This document shows positions 51,045 through 60,300 of a stretch of DNA of 64,000 bases, piece after piece (position 1 is the stretch's first letter; every line of letters begins with the position of its first letter). This DNA comes from Clostridium cellulovorans 743B (GTDB taxonomy: Bacteria > Bacillota > Clostridia > Clostridiales > Clostridiaceae), in contig NC_014393.1 of NCBI RefSeq assembly GCF_000145275.1, positions 434,001 to 498,000 of the forward strand, written 5' to 3'. Position numbers and translations under genes: made by a program. The notes below the pieces were generated by a model. It was not told the DNA's origin and did no database searches. It saw only the letters and a list, made by a program, of their open reading frames with translations.

Positions 51045-51057
51045 GTTTATTAATAAA

Positions 51058-51088
51058 AAACGGTATAGCCGCTAAGCTTATACCGTTT
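51058..51088 (-). terminator. Terminator of the reverse rubrerythrin gene
   Basis: AAACGGTATA (51058-51067) pairs perfectly with TATACCGTTT (51079-51088). On the minus strand the stem is followed by a T run. A second small palindrome, TCTAAAGC-AAT-GCTTTAGA (51109-51126), lies between it and the gene. Confidence 0.8.
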
Positions 51089-51206
51089 AATGTGGGGATT
51101 ATATGGACTCTAAAGCAATGCTTTAGAATAGGGGTTGTTGGTTTTGTATTAGTCAGATAGTTTAAAATATGTGTTGATTTATTTATATAAAATAATTTAT
51201 ATAATC

Positions 51207-51752
51207 TTATTTGTTAAAGTATCTGTTTAATAGACCAAGGAATGCTTTACCGTGACGAGCTTCATCTTTACACATTTCGTGAACTGTGTCGTGGATAGCA
51301 TCGTAGCCTAATTCTTTAGCTCTAGTAGCTAATTTTTTCTTTCCATCAGTTGCGCCATATTCGGCATCAACTCTAGCTTGTAAGTTTGCTTTTGTATCAG
51401 CAACAACTACTTCACCAAGTAATTCTGCAAATTTTGATGCATGTTCAGCTTCTTCAAAAGCAATTCTCTTATAGGCTTCAGCAACTTCTGGGAAGCCTTC
51501 TCTATCAGCTTGTCTGCTCATTGCTAAGTACATTCCTACTTCAGTACATTCACCCATAAAGTTTGCCCTTAAATCATCTAAAACATCTTGTTCTACACCT
51601 TTAGCAACTCCAATTCTGTGCTCATCTGCCCAAACTCTTTCACCTGTTTGTTCTTGGAATTTCGCAGCTGGTGCCTTACAAACTGGACATAGTTCAGGTG
51701 CTGCATCTCCTTCATGAATGTATCCACATACTGTACAAATAAATTTTTTCAT
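51207..51752 (-). CDS. Reverse rubrerythrin (N-terminal rubredoxin, C-terminal ferritin-like diiron domain)
   Basis: 181 residues. The rubredoxin iron ligands come first (C6, C9, C22, C25 in ICTVCG and LCPVC). The four-helix diiron domain follows with EEAEH and DEARH as its ExxH motifs and further glutamates in GECTEVGMY. This domain order is that of reverse rubrerythrins, which reduce hydrogen peroxide and oxygen with NADH through a reductase. ATG 51752 has GGAGG eight bases upstream; the frame's earlier ATG at 51821 lacks a ribosome site and adds a basic, unlikely extension. A PerR-like palindrome lies upstream; in C. acetobutylicum such genes are PerR targets. Confidence 0.95.
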   Translation of the reverse strand: MKKFICTVCGYIHEGDAAPELCPVCKAPAAKFQEQTGERVWADEHRIGVAKGVEQDVLDDLRANFMGECTEVGMYLAMSRQADREGFPEVAEAYKRIAFEEAEHASKFAELLGEVVVADTKANLQARVDAEYGATDGKKKLATRAKELGYDAIHDTVHEMCKDEARHGKAFLGLLNRYFNK

Positions 51753-51920
51753 TTTCAATTCCTCCACTTTCATTTTCAATTTAATATTTCTATTATGTTT
51801 TAATTTTCTATTTATCTGCAAGTTTTCAACTTGCTATTTATCTACTTTTGTTTCTGAAGAGTTTTGAAATTTTCATACTATTTGTTGTTTGTAATCAAGA
51901 TCCTCTTCACAGTTATTATT

Positions 51921-51935
51921 ATATAATAATTATTA
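51921..51935. promoter_or_regulatory. PerR-like operator upstream of the reverse rubrerythrin
   Basis: ATATAATAATTATTA matches 12 of the 14 fixed positions of the PerR box TTATAAT-N-ATTATAA, about 170 nt upstream of the start at 51752. The AT-rich context weakens the call; the known regulation of this family supports it. Confidence 0.45.
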
Positions 51936-52076
51936 TTACTTGTAAATAGTTTTTTAAAAACTATTTTAAATTTTTACTGGTAAATTGCCAAATTAATTGG
52001 AATTCTATAACGTACATGGTACTATATAATAAATATTACATATCAAGGTGAATAAGATAAGAGAAACAATAAAGAA

Positions 52077-52178
52077 ATGAATATAAAGATTTTATAAAAA
52101 GCTATTCCTACTGTAATTTTTACGGTTTCAATAGTATTAAGTTCTATTTATTATCTTACTTCCTACAAAATGATTTAA
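52077..52178 (+). pseudogene. Possible broken short membrane ORF
   Basis: From ATG 52077 the frame reads MNIKIL, a TAA at 52095, then KAIPTVIFTVSIVLSSIYYL and a short tail to TAA 52176. The hydrophobic run looks like an N-terminal membrane segment interrupted by a stop. There is no good ribosome site, so this could also be chance. The remaining gap between the rubrerythrin and the DUF1648-like gene holds the PerR-like site and little else. Confidence 0.25.
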
Positions 52179-52231
52179 TGAATTAAGATGAAAATTTACA
52201 CTTTATCATGAACTACATAGGGGGTAGTAGT

Positions 52232-52312
52232 TTGGTTAATAGACCAGAAGAAAGTATTAATCAGAAATTAAATAGGATATACTTGCTCTTAAGTTTGGAG
52301 GAAATTTTATGA
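52232..52312 (+). CDS. Short ORF overlapping the DUF1648-like gene
   Basis: A 26-codon frame begins at TTG 52232 after AGGGGG and encodes VNRPEESINQKLNRIYLLL then SLEEIL. Its TGA stop overlaps the ATG of the next gene (ATGA), and its last codons include that gene's GGAGG. The arrangement suggests translational coupling or a leader peptide. It is short enough to be accidental. Confidence 0.35.
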   Translation: MVNRPEESINQKLNRIYLLLSLEEIL

Positions 52313-52623
52313 TTACAAAGCAAAAAAGTATAGAAAGTAAAGATATAAAAAAGGTAGTATATTTGGCTATATTCGCTACATTAATAATGATAATAACAAA
52401 TATTGTGAGTTATAACTATCTGCCAGATTATATTTCGGTGAAATCAGATGGAAGTAGTACAATTCGTAAAGAGGTGTATGTAATTATATTTCCGTGTATA
52501 TCTATAATCACAAATTTTATTAATTTAAAATTAAATAATAGGAGTATAGTAAACTCAATATTTTTAAATATAATATTACCATTAGTTAATATATACATTA
52601 TTTTCACTTCTATTCCAAGATAA
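52309..52623 (+). CDS. Small membrane protein, DUF1648-like
   Basis: 104 residues, three hydrophobic segments. After the first helix it reads YNYLPDYISVKSDGSS, close to the LPD-x-I-x-x-x-x-x-x-G pattern of DUF1648 proteins, which usually have this domain at the N-terminus of longer SdpI-like immunity proteins. Here only the first part is present, so it may be a shortened relative. ATG 52309 follows GGAGG by seven bases. No bacteriocin gene is adjacent. Confidence 0.65.
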   Translation: MITKQKSIESKDIKKVVYLAIFATLIMIITNIVSYNYLPDYISVKSDGSSTIRKEVYVIIFPCISIITNFINLKLNNRSIVNSIFLNIILPLVNIYIIFTSIPR

Positions 52624-52715
52624 AAAATTATAAACACTTTTATGAAATATAAACTTATATAGTATATAGGAAAGTCATTAGTATTAATCGAGAATTTGGA
52701 TGTAAAGGAACAATA

Positions 52716-52766
52716 AAAGGAAAAACTTATGCTAAAGATTGAAGAATCGCATAAGTTTTTCCCTTT
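52716..52766. terminator. Bidirectional terminator
   Basis: GGAAAAACTTATGC (52719-52732) pairs perfectly with GCATAAGTTTTTCC (52749-52762), flanked by A and T runs on both sides. It ends the DUF1648-like transcript and the convergent remnant. Confidence 0.93.
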
Positions 52767-52838
52767 TAGTTTAGAATTGCAATTTATAAACTGGCATGCC
52801 TAGCCAAATATGAGCTATCCATACTTTTAATAGTGCAG

Positions 52839-53282
52839 TTAATACCACTGTAAAACTCCACCAGATATACATGCACCTGTTTCTAAGTCTATAACAAACT
52901 GGCCTAAAGGAACAGTTAAATATTCCATGTGGCCTGAACCATTAATATATCGCCATGTATATACAGCTATATTAGTTACTTCTACACAAACGCAGGTCCT
53001 TCCTGAATAAGTTATTATTCCATAATTGGTTATTCTAGAGCTAGGGTTTGCATCTACATGCGAGGAAGCATCACCATATACTCTTTGACCATTAACAATA
53101 AGACGTCCATCTACAAAATAAACACTGTTTGGAACATAACTCATGGAGATTCTAGTACCATTAATGTAAAGTTCATTATAAGTAGAGTTTGTTGTTACTA
53201 CGTAATTACCACTACTACATAAATAATATGGGTCAGTTGTAAGGTTAAAGGTATATTTTGTATTAGGATCATATACGTTTAT
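52839..53282 (-). pseudogene. 5'-truncated gene of unknown, probably extracellular, protein
   Basis: An uninterrupted minus-strand frame of 147 codons runs from 53282 to the stop at 52839. It begins right after an in-frame TAG (53285-53283) with no ATG, GTG or TTG until the ATG at 53144, which has no ribosome site. The product reads NVYDPNTKYTFNLTTDPYY..., LYINGTRISM, VYFVDGRLIVNGQRVYG and ends GGVLQWY. It is rich in Tyr, Val, Thr, Asn and Gly, like a beta-structured surface, spore-coat or phage-fibre protein. I do not recognise the family. Coding character upstream of the ATG suggests the 5' end was lost. Confidence 0.55.
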
Positions 53283-53401
53283 CTATTGAGAACAAAGAAA
53301 TCGTCGATCATTATATAAAAGTGGATAATTATTGCTAAAGAAAAACTATAAAAATAATGTTATACTATTAGGAAAGAGAAATTTATTATGGATGTGGTCT
53401 T

Positions 53402-55219
53402 ATGAAAAAGAAAAAACCTTTTGAAAAGAATCAAAGATTATTTGTAGCATTTATGACTATAATATTTATATTTATAGGTCTTATGGGAAACTATGCTAGG
53501 TTACTTATAAAACATGGAGAAGAGTATAAGACAGATGCTGAAAGAAGATGGTTTAGTAAAGAAGAGGTAACGGCAAAAAGAGGGAAGATCCTTGATTCCA
53601 ATGGAAATGAACTTGGTGTAAGTGGAAATGTCTTTAGAGCAGATTTAGATTTGAAAACATTAAGAGAAGATGGTGAAGATACAGACGATGCTAAAGCACG
53701 TTATGATATTGGGGATGTTGCAGGAGATATGGCAAAAATATTAGGTATGACTAAGGAAGAAGTCATGGAGATTATCAACAGTACTGATTCTGAAGGAGAA
53801 CCTCAAAATTTTGCACAGTTAAAAAGAAAAATAGAGGCAAATCAAGCGGAGGCACTAACAAAATTAAAAAGTGAAAAAGAAGTAAGAGCAATAATTATCT
53901 CTGAGGATACAAAACGATATTATCCAAATAACGAGTTTGCATCTAAGCTTATTGGTCACGTAAATGGTGATGACAAGGGACTTACAGGAGTTGAACTTTA
54001 TTATGATAAATACCTTTCTGGAATTTCAGGACAATATATTCAAGAAGAAGATGGATTTTCAAATCCATTGCCTTTTACAAAACCAACGTATTATCCACCG
54101 GTTCAAGGAAGTGATATATATTTATCTATAGACAATAGAATTCAAAGATTAGCTGAAAGAATTGCGGAGAAAGGTAAAAAAGATACTGCCGCTGAAAGTG
54201 TATATATAGTTGTTTCAGATCCGAACACTGGAGAAATAGTAGCTATGGCAAGTACTGGTGGGTATGATCTTAATAATCCATGGATAAGTGGCAAGTCTTA
54301 TGAAGAATTGCAAGCTTCTTGGAGAAATAATATTGTCAGTGATTCCTTTGAACTAGGATCAATCTTTAAACCTATCTTAGCAGCAGCAGCTTTAGAAAAT
54401 AAAGCTATAGCTAATGATCAGATTATTGTTGATTGCAAAGGAAGCATTAACGTTGCAGGTTCACCAATAGCTTGTGATTCAGGTACTTCGCATGGTCCAG
54501 AAACTATAGTAGACATACTAAGAAATTCATGCAACGTTGGTTGTGTAAAGGTTGCAGAATTGTTAGGTGCTGATAAGCTGCATCAATATATAGAAAAGGT
54601 AGGGCTTGGACAAGCTACAGGGATAGATATTGAAGGTGAATCAGAAGGTATAGTTTTAAGAACTGATGAGATGGGGCCTGTTGAACTTGCTACCATTTCA
54701 TATGGCCATGCTAACACTTCAACAATGATTCAATATATAGCTGCTTTTAATGCTATTGCCAATGGTGGTACATATATATCACCACATATATTAAAGGAAA
54801 TAAAGGGATACAATTCTGATGGAAGTACTTTTGCACAAAAGACTTTTGATACTGGACGGAAGAAGGCTATTATTGCACCAGAGGTTGCTGCAACTGTGAG
54901 GCAGGACCTTATAAATGTAGTTAACCATCCAAAAGGGATGCAGATACCAGGATATCAGTTTGGTGGAAAGACAGGAACGGCTATGGCAACTGAAAAAGGA
55001 GAATATATAGCAGGGAAATATATTTCTTCCTTTGCTTCTATGTTGCCAGCAGATAAACCTCAATATACTATGATGGTAACAGTAAAATATCCAAAACCAG
55101 AGGCATATTATGCTTCTCAAACAGCAATGCCAATAGCGAAGGAATTATGGACAGCTATGATAGCGGAATTAGGGATTAAACCTACGATGCCAGTAACAAC
55201 TACACCTACAGGAAATTAG
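53402..55219 (+). CDS. Class B penicillin-binding protein (PBP2/SpoVD-like, no PASTA)
   Basis: 605 residues. A single N-terminal anchor (LFVAFMTIIFIFIGLMGNYA) precedes the class B dimerisation-type domain (VTAKRGKILDSNGNELG and ELYYDKYLSG). The transpeptidase motifs are S320-I-F-K323, S376-C-N378 and K523-T-G525. It cross-links peptidoglycan outside the membrane. The C-terminal tail (PTMPVTTTPTGN) is short and lacks PASTA domains. The gene stands alone, unlike the PBP at 41277 which sits with an FtsW/RodA partner. Confidence 0.95.
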   Translation: MKKKKPFEKNQRLFVAFMTIIFIFIGLMGNYARLLIKHGEEYKTDAERRWFSKEEVTAKRGKILDSNGNELGVSGNVFRADLDLKTLREDGEDTDDAKARYDIGDVAGDMAKILGMTKEEVMEIINSTDSEGEPQNFAQLKRKIEANQAEALTKLKSEKEVRAIIISEDTKRYYPNNEFASKLIGHVNGDDKGLTGVELYYDKYLSGISGQYIQEEDGFSNPLPFTKPTYYPPVQGSDIYLSIDNRIQRLAERIAEKGKKDTAAESVYIVVSDPNTGEIVAMASTGGYDLNNPWISGKSYEELQASWRNNIVSDSFELGSIFKPILAAAALENKAIANDQIIVDCKGSINVAGSPIACDSGTSHGPETIVDILRNSCNVGCVKVAELLGADKLHQYIEKVGLGQATGIDIEGESEGIVLRTDEMGPVELATISYGHANTSTMIQYIAAFNAIANGGTYISPHILKEIKGYNSDGSTFAQKTFDTGRKKAIIAPEVAATVRQDLINVVNHPKGMQIPGYQFGGKTGTAMATEKGEYIAGKYISSFASMLPADKPQYTMMVTVKYPKPEAYYASQTAMPIAKELWTAMIAELGIKPTMPVTTTPTGN

Positions 55220-55295
55220 TAAAACACATATTTTGATGGAGTACCAATATAAGTTTGAAATTTAATATGTAAAGATTATATAAAATACAATAAAA

Positions 55296-55595
55296 ATGAA
55301 ACTTTCTATTTGTAAGGAATGGAAGGTTTTATTTTTATTTATCAGTGATAGAAATGGAAATAGTTTTGTCGAATTAAAGCATAAAAATAGAAGAAAGGGT
55401 CGAAAAGTCTATTTACAATTTAAAATTAGTATTATAAAATTAAAAGTAAGAAGGACATTGATTAAAAAAGATGTTTTTCAAAAAATCCTAGAGGAAAAAG
55501 AAGAAGCTATAAAAGATTGTATAGTCTTATGTAGAAATGAGTACAAGCCTTATTTTAACCTAGGATGGATTTGTAATGACCTGAGAGATGTATAA
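55296..55595 (+). pseudogene. Possible remnant of a tetratricopeptide-repeat protein
   Basis: A 99-codon frame without a ribosome site. The first 65 residues are basic and featureless. The end reads EEAIKDCIVLCRNEYKPY followed by FNLGWICNDLRDV, which follows the TPR pattern (A-I-x-D then Y-x-A-Y-F-N-x-G-x-x-x-x-D-L-x-D). The repeat breaks off at the stop. I infer the leftover of a longer TPR gene, but a small real gene cannot be excluded. The following gap 55596-55854 shows nothing. Confidence 0.35.
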
Positions 55596-55854
55596 AAACT
55601 TTTGGAATCGGTATCATCCCTAAGTAAATATCAATACTAAAAGGCGAAGGTATTACAGGTCTAGTAAAATAAAACAAACAAAACCCCTAAAAAGAATAAT
55701 TAGCTATTTTATAGTGGACGGAATATATAGCTAAAGCCTAGTTAAATCCATTAATTATCTCTTATAAAAGCAAATTTTTTAATGTATTAGGTGAGAAGTA
55801 TTTGTAATATGATTATCTCTAATACAAAACAATTTTGACAAAACTTTACTGGTG

Positions 55855-55900
55855 AAGGAGTTATCTTAAAGCAATAATTATTGCTTTAAGATAACTCCTT
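55855..55900. repeat. Perfect 46-bp palindrome
   Basis: The 23 bases from 55855 (AAGGAGTTATCTTAAAGC, then AATAA) are exactly repeated as reverse complement up to 55900, with no spacer. No T run follows on either strand (ATTCG after, CACC on the other side), so it is not a standard terminator. Confidence 0.9.
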
Positions 55901-55936
55901 ATTCGTTCTGCTATAAAAAATACGAGAATATGCTTA

Positions 55937-55964
55937 TTTACAAATATTGTAAAAGTAGTATAAT
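55937..55964 (+). promoter_or_regulatory. Promoter with a palindromic operator over the -35
   Basis: TTTACA (55937-55942), 16-nt spacer, perfect TATAAT (55959-55964). TTTACAA-ATA-TTGTAAA (55937-55953) is a perfect 7-3-7 palindrome covering the -35, typical of a repressor site. Confidence 0.6.
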
Positions 55965-55992
55965 ATTGATATAAACTCGTACAAGGGGTATA

Positions 55993-56565
55993 GTGAATAT
56001 GGATGAGCGTAAAAAAAATATAGTAATAGTAAGTGTAATTGGATTCTTAATATTGATTATGATGATTTTTTTCTGCAAGTTTTCTTTTGATAAATTGATG
56101 AATAAATCAGAAAGAACTAAGAAGCATAATCCTAATATTGTTAATAACGCAGTGAGTGATGCAAATTGCATAATCGACTGGAGGATGTCTGATATGGTAG
56201 TTCACCAGTTAGCTAGAGCGCAAGATGAAAATGTTAAAGCTATGATAAGAGAGGGATATAAGGAGTATTTTAACTCTAATTCAGATTTGTTAGATGTGGA
56301 AAGCAAAATAATAAAAGAACTACCAAAAGGTTTTGGAAACAGAAGACCTCAATCTTTGGTTTCTGTTCCTATAACGGTTGAGCATCCAACAAGTATTGAT
56401 CAAATTTGTGATATCATCAAAAAAAGGCCGTCATTTAGCATAAATGGAGCAGAGAACACGGCTGAAACAGATGCCACAGCAAAGTATCATCAAGACTTTA
56501 TTATTACTAATAATAAGGAAGGGGTTTATACTATATATATGATTTTTTATGATAGTGGGGCTTAA
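55993..56565 (+). CDS. Membrane-anchored protein of unknown function
   Basis: 190 residues. One N-terminal transmembrane helix (IVIVSVIGFLILIMMIFFC, about 10-28) is followed by an extracytoplasmic domain of about 150 residues with no motif that I recognise. Landmarks are CIIDWRMSDMVVHQLARAQD and FIITNNKEGVYTIYMIFYDSG at the end. GTG 55993 and ATG 55999 are both possible after AAGGGG (55983-55988). A good promoter with a palindromic operator lies upstream, so the gene is probably expressed and regulated. A domain of this size behind one anchor often senses or binds something outside the cell. Confidence 0.75.
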   Translation: MNMDERKKNIVIVSVIGFLILIMMIFFCKFSFDKLMNKSERTKKHNPNIVNNAVSDANCIIDWRMSDMVVHQLARAQDENVKAMIREGYKEYFNSNSDLLDVESKIIKELPKGFGNRRPQSLVSVPITVEHPTSIDQICDIIKKRPSFSINGAENTAETDATAKYHQDFIITNNKEGVYTIYMIFYDSGA

Positions 56566-56756
56566 TATATAAAGTGTGACTACTAAGTTTATTAGAGGTT
56601 TGTGTATGTTTTATAATTAGGTGATATAAAATGCGGTTTAATTATAAATATTAATGTGCTTTTAATAAAAAAGTACTAGATATATTGTAAGGCAAGTTGT
56701 ATCATATTATATGCAATTTATATGTGATTTACAATGATGAATGGAGCTGAAGATAA

Positions 56757-57245
56757 ATGGTAATAGTAAGGGAAGCTAGGATTGAAGATATTCCATATGT
56801 GACGGCAATCTATAACCAAGGTATAGAAGAAAGAACTGCTACTTTAGAATCTAGACTTCGTAATGTTAAAGAAATGGAGAAATGGCTTATAACTAGATCG
56901 GACAAGCATAAAGTACTTGTTGCAGAGGAATTTGAAACCATAGTTGGTTGGGCATCTATAAATGAATTTAGCCCAAGAGAATGTTTTAATGCAAACGCGG
57001 GAATGTCTATATACATAGAAAAAGAAAGTAGAGGGAAAGGTGTTGGCAAAACTCTTTTAATTGAGCTGATAGAAACGGCTAAATCTTTTGGTTTTCGCAA
57101 GCTTATCCTAAATACATTTAAAAAGAATAATGCATCCAATGCTTTATATAAATCTATGGGCTTTAAAGAAGTAGGAATATATGAAAAACATGGATTTTTG
57201 GATGGTGAATATATAGACATAAGAATAATGGAAAAACTATTATGA
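56757..57245 (+). CDS. GNAT acetyltransferase (phosphinothricin acetyltransferase-like)
   Basis: 162 residues of the GNAT fold. It starts IVREARIEDIPYVTAIYNQG, as in the PAT/YwnH group that acetylates phosphinothricin, methionine sulfoximine or related amino compounds. The acetyl-CoA pyrophosphate loop is SRGKGVGKTLL, and NNASNALYKSMGFKEVG forms the C-terminal part. ATG 56757 has GGAGCTGA upstream. The physiological substrate is unknown. It is monocistronic, with a terminator before dnaE. Confidence 0.9.
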   Translation: MVIVREARIEDIPYVTAIYNQGIEERTATLESRLRNVKEMEKWLITRSDKHKVLVAEEFETIVGWASINEFSPRECFNANAGMSIYIEKESRGKGVGKTLLIELIETAKSFGFRKLILNTFKKNNASNALYKSMGFKEVGIYEKHGFLDGEYIDIRIMEKLL

Positions 57246-57262
57246 ACGTTAATTAAAAAATG

Positions 57263-57311
57263 ACTGTGGCATGGTAATGAATTGTTGCTTTGCTACGGTT
57301 TTTCTTTTTTT
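57263..57311 (+). terminator. Terminator before dnaE
   Basis: ACTGTGGCA (57263-57271) pairs with TGCTACGGT (57291-57299) through two G-U pairs, followed by a long T tract. Confidence 0.82.
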
Positions 57312-57351
57312 AACATTGTGATATTATTAGTGTTATCTAGGAGGTGATTTT

Positions 57352-60300
57352 TTGTCGAGGGATTTTGTACATCTTCATGTCCATACGGGTTATAGTCTTT
57401 TAGATGGTTCTGGTAAAATATCTCTTATGGTTAAAAGGGCGAAGGAACTAGGGATGAATGCTATGGCTATAACTGACCACGGTGTTATGTATGGTTGTGT
57501 TGAGTTTTATAAGGCGGCTAAAGAGGTTGGAATAAAACCTATTCTTGGCTCTGAGATATATGTTGCATCAAAGTCAATGCATATAAAAGAGCAAGGAAGA
57601 AAAAATGATACGCATCATTTAGTATTACTTGTTAAAAACAGTACTGGCTACGATAACTTGATGAAGATAGTTAGTGCTGCTTCTATAGATGGATTTTACT
57701 ATAAACCAAGGGTTGATCACGATTTTTTAAAGAAGCATAGTGAGGGGCTAATTGCCTTGAGTGCTTGTCTTGGAGGAGAAGTTCAAGGACATATATTGAA
57801 AAGTAATTTAGACATTGCAAAGGAAACAGCATTATTTTATAAGGAAACATTTAAAGATGGATTTTATCTAGAATTGCAAAACCATGGAATGCGAGAGCAG
57901 ATCATGGTAAATGAACACCTAATAGCTATGTCAAAAGAACTTGATATTCCATTAGTCGCTACTAATGATATCCACTATATTAATAAGGAAGATTCTAGAG
58001 CTCATGATATTCTTCTTTGCATACAAACTGGAAAAACTATTGATGAAAAAGGAAGAATGAGTTATCAGCCAGAGCAATTCTATATTCGTTCTCAAGAAGA
58101 GATGGAAGAACTTTTTGGTTATGTTGAAGAAGCATTAGATAATACTGTTAAGATAGCAGAACAATGTAATTTTGATTATGAATTTCATGTATCGAAGCTT
58201 CCAAATTTTCCACTCCCTTCAGAACAAGATCATTTTCAATATTTAAGAGATACTTGCTATAAAGGCTTAGCAGAACTCTATGAGGAAATAACAGAAGAGA
58301 TAAAAGTAAGATTAGATTATGAACTTGATATTATAAAGACCATGGGCTATGTTGATTATTTTCTTATAGTATGGGATTTTATAAGGTTTGCTAATGAAAA
58401 TGGTATTCCTACTGGTCCAGGGAGAGGCAGTGCTGCTGGTTCCATAGTAGCTTTTACTTTGGGAATCACAAAAATTGATCCAATTAAATACAGTTTACTT
58501 TTTGAGAGATTTCTTAATCCAGAAAGAGTAAGCATGCCAGATATAGATTCCGATTTTTGTTATGAACGCAGGCAAGAAGTTATTGATTATGTTGTGGATA
58601 AATATGGTTATGAGTCTGTTTCACAGATAATAACTTTCGGAACCATGGCAGCTAGGATGTGTATCCGAGATGTTGGTAGAGCTATGAATTATTCCTATTC
58701 AGAGGTTGATGCTATTGCAAAAATGATACCAAATATGCTTGGAATCAATATAGAGAGAGCCTTAGAGGTTAATTCGGAATTGAAAGCTGCTTATGAAGAA
58801 AATGAAAGGGTTAGAGATCTAATAGATGTATCGAAGACTTTGGAGGGACTTCCAAGGCATACCTCAACTCATGCAGCAGGAGTAGTTATAGCGTCTCAGC
58901 CTTTAGTAAGTTATGTTCCACTTCAAAAGAATGATGAAGCAATAGTAACTCAGTATACTATGGGGACACTAGAAGAGCTCGGACTTTTGAAGATGGATTT
59001 CTTGGGACTCAGAACCCTAACTGTTCTAAAAGATGCTGTAGATATGGTGAAGCAGAACAAGAGAATTGAAATTGATTTAGATAAGATAGATGATGCCGAC
59101 CCTAAAGTCTATACAATGGTTGGGGAAGGTAAAACTGTAGGTGTATTCCAATTAGAATCTGCTGGCATGACTTCCTTTATGAAAGATTTAAAGCCAGATA
59201 GCTTAGAAGATATCATAGCAGGAATATCTCTTTATAGACCAGGTCCTATGGCTGAGATTCCAAGGTATATAGAAGGTAAAAGAAATCCAGCTAAAATTAG
59301 ATATGAAACTCCAGAATTAGAACCAATACTAGGGGTAACTTATGGTGTTATGGTTTACCAAGAACAAGTAATGGAGATTGTTAGAAAACTAGCAGGCTAT
59401 TCAATGGGGAGATCTGATTTAGTTAGAAGAGCTATGTCTAAGAAAAAACATAAGGTTATGGAAGAAGAAAGACAAAATTTCATATATGGAATAGTAGACA
59501 AGGACGGAAATATAGAAGTCCCAGGATGTTTACGCAATGGCATATCAGTTGAAGCTGCTAACAAAATATTCGATCAAATGATGGATTTTGCTAGTTATGC
59601 CTTTAATAAATCCCACGCTGCAGCATATGCAGTAGTGGCGTATCAAACAGCCTATATGATGTGTTATTATCCTACAGAATTTATAGCAGCTATGCTTAAC
59701 AGTGTTATGGGTAATAATGAAAAAGTTGCTTACTATATTAGGTTTGCAAAGGAAAAAGATATAGAAGTACTTCCACCACATATAAATGAAAGTTATTCTA
59801 AGTTTACTGTAAATAAGGAAAAGATACGCTTTGGTATGGCTTCAATAAAGAATGTTGGGGGAAACGTAACAGATAGTATAGTTAAAGTCAGAGAAGAAAA
59901 GGGAAAATTCAAGGATTTTATGGATTTTGCCGAAAAAATCGACGTATCTACTGTTAATAAAAGAGCTGCAGAAAGCTTGATAAAATCTGGAGCTTTTGAT
60001 GAGTTTGGAGTCTATAGATCTCAACTTTTAGCTATAATGGAGAAAGTTTTAGACGGAGTGTCAAGCCAAAAGAAAAGAAATATTCAAGGGCAATTAAACT
60101 TGTTCCAAGATTTTGAGAATGATGATTCAACCATGGATATTAAAATAGAGTATCCGAAGATAAAAGAATTTGAAAAGAAGTACATTCTAGCTATGGAAAA
60201 GGAAATGACGGGTCTTTATTTAAGTGGTCATCCTTTAGATGAATATGTTCAAACCTTAAACTATGTAACTAACACCAATTCTAGTGAGATTGTATCAAAT

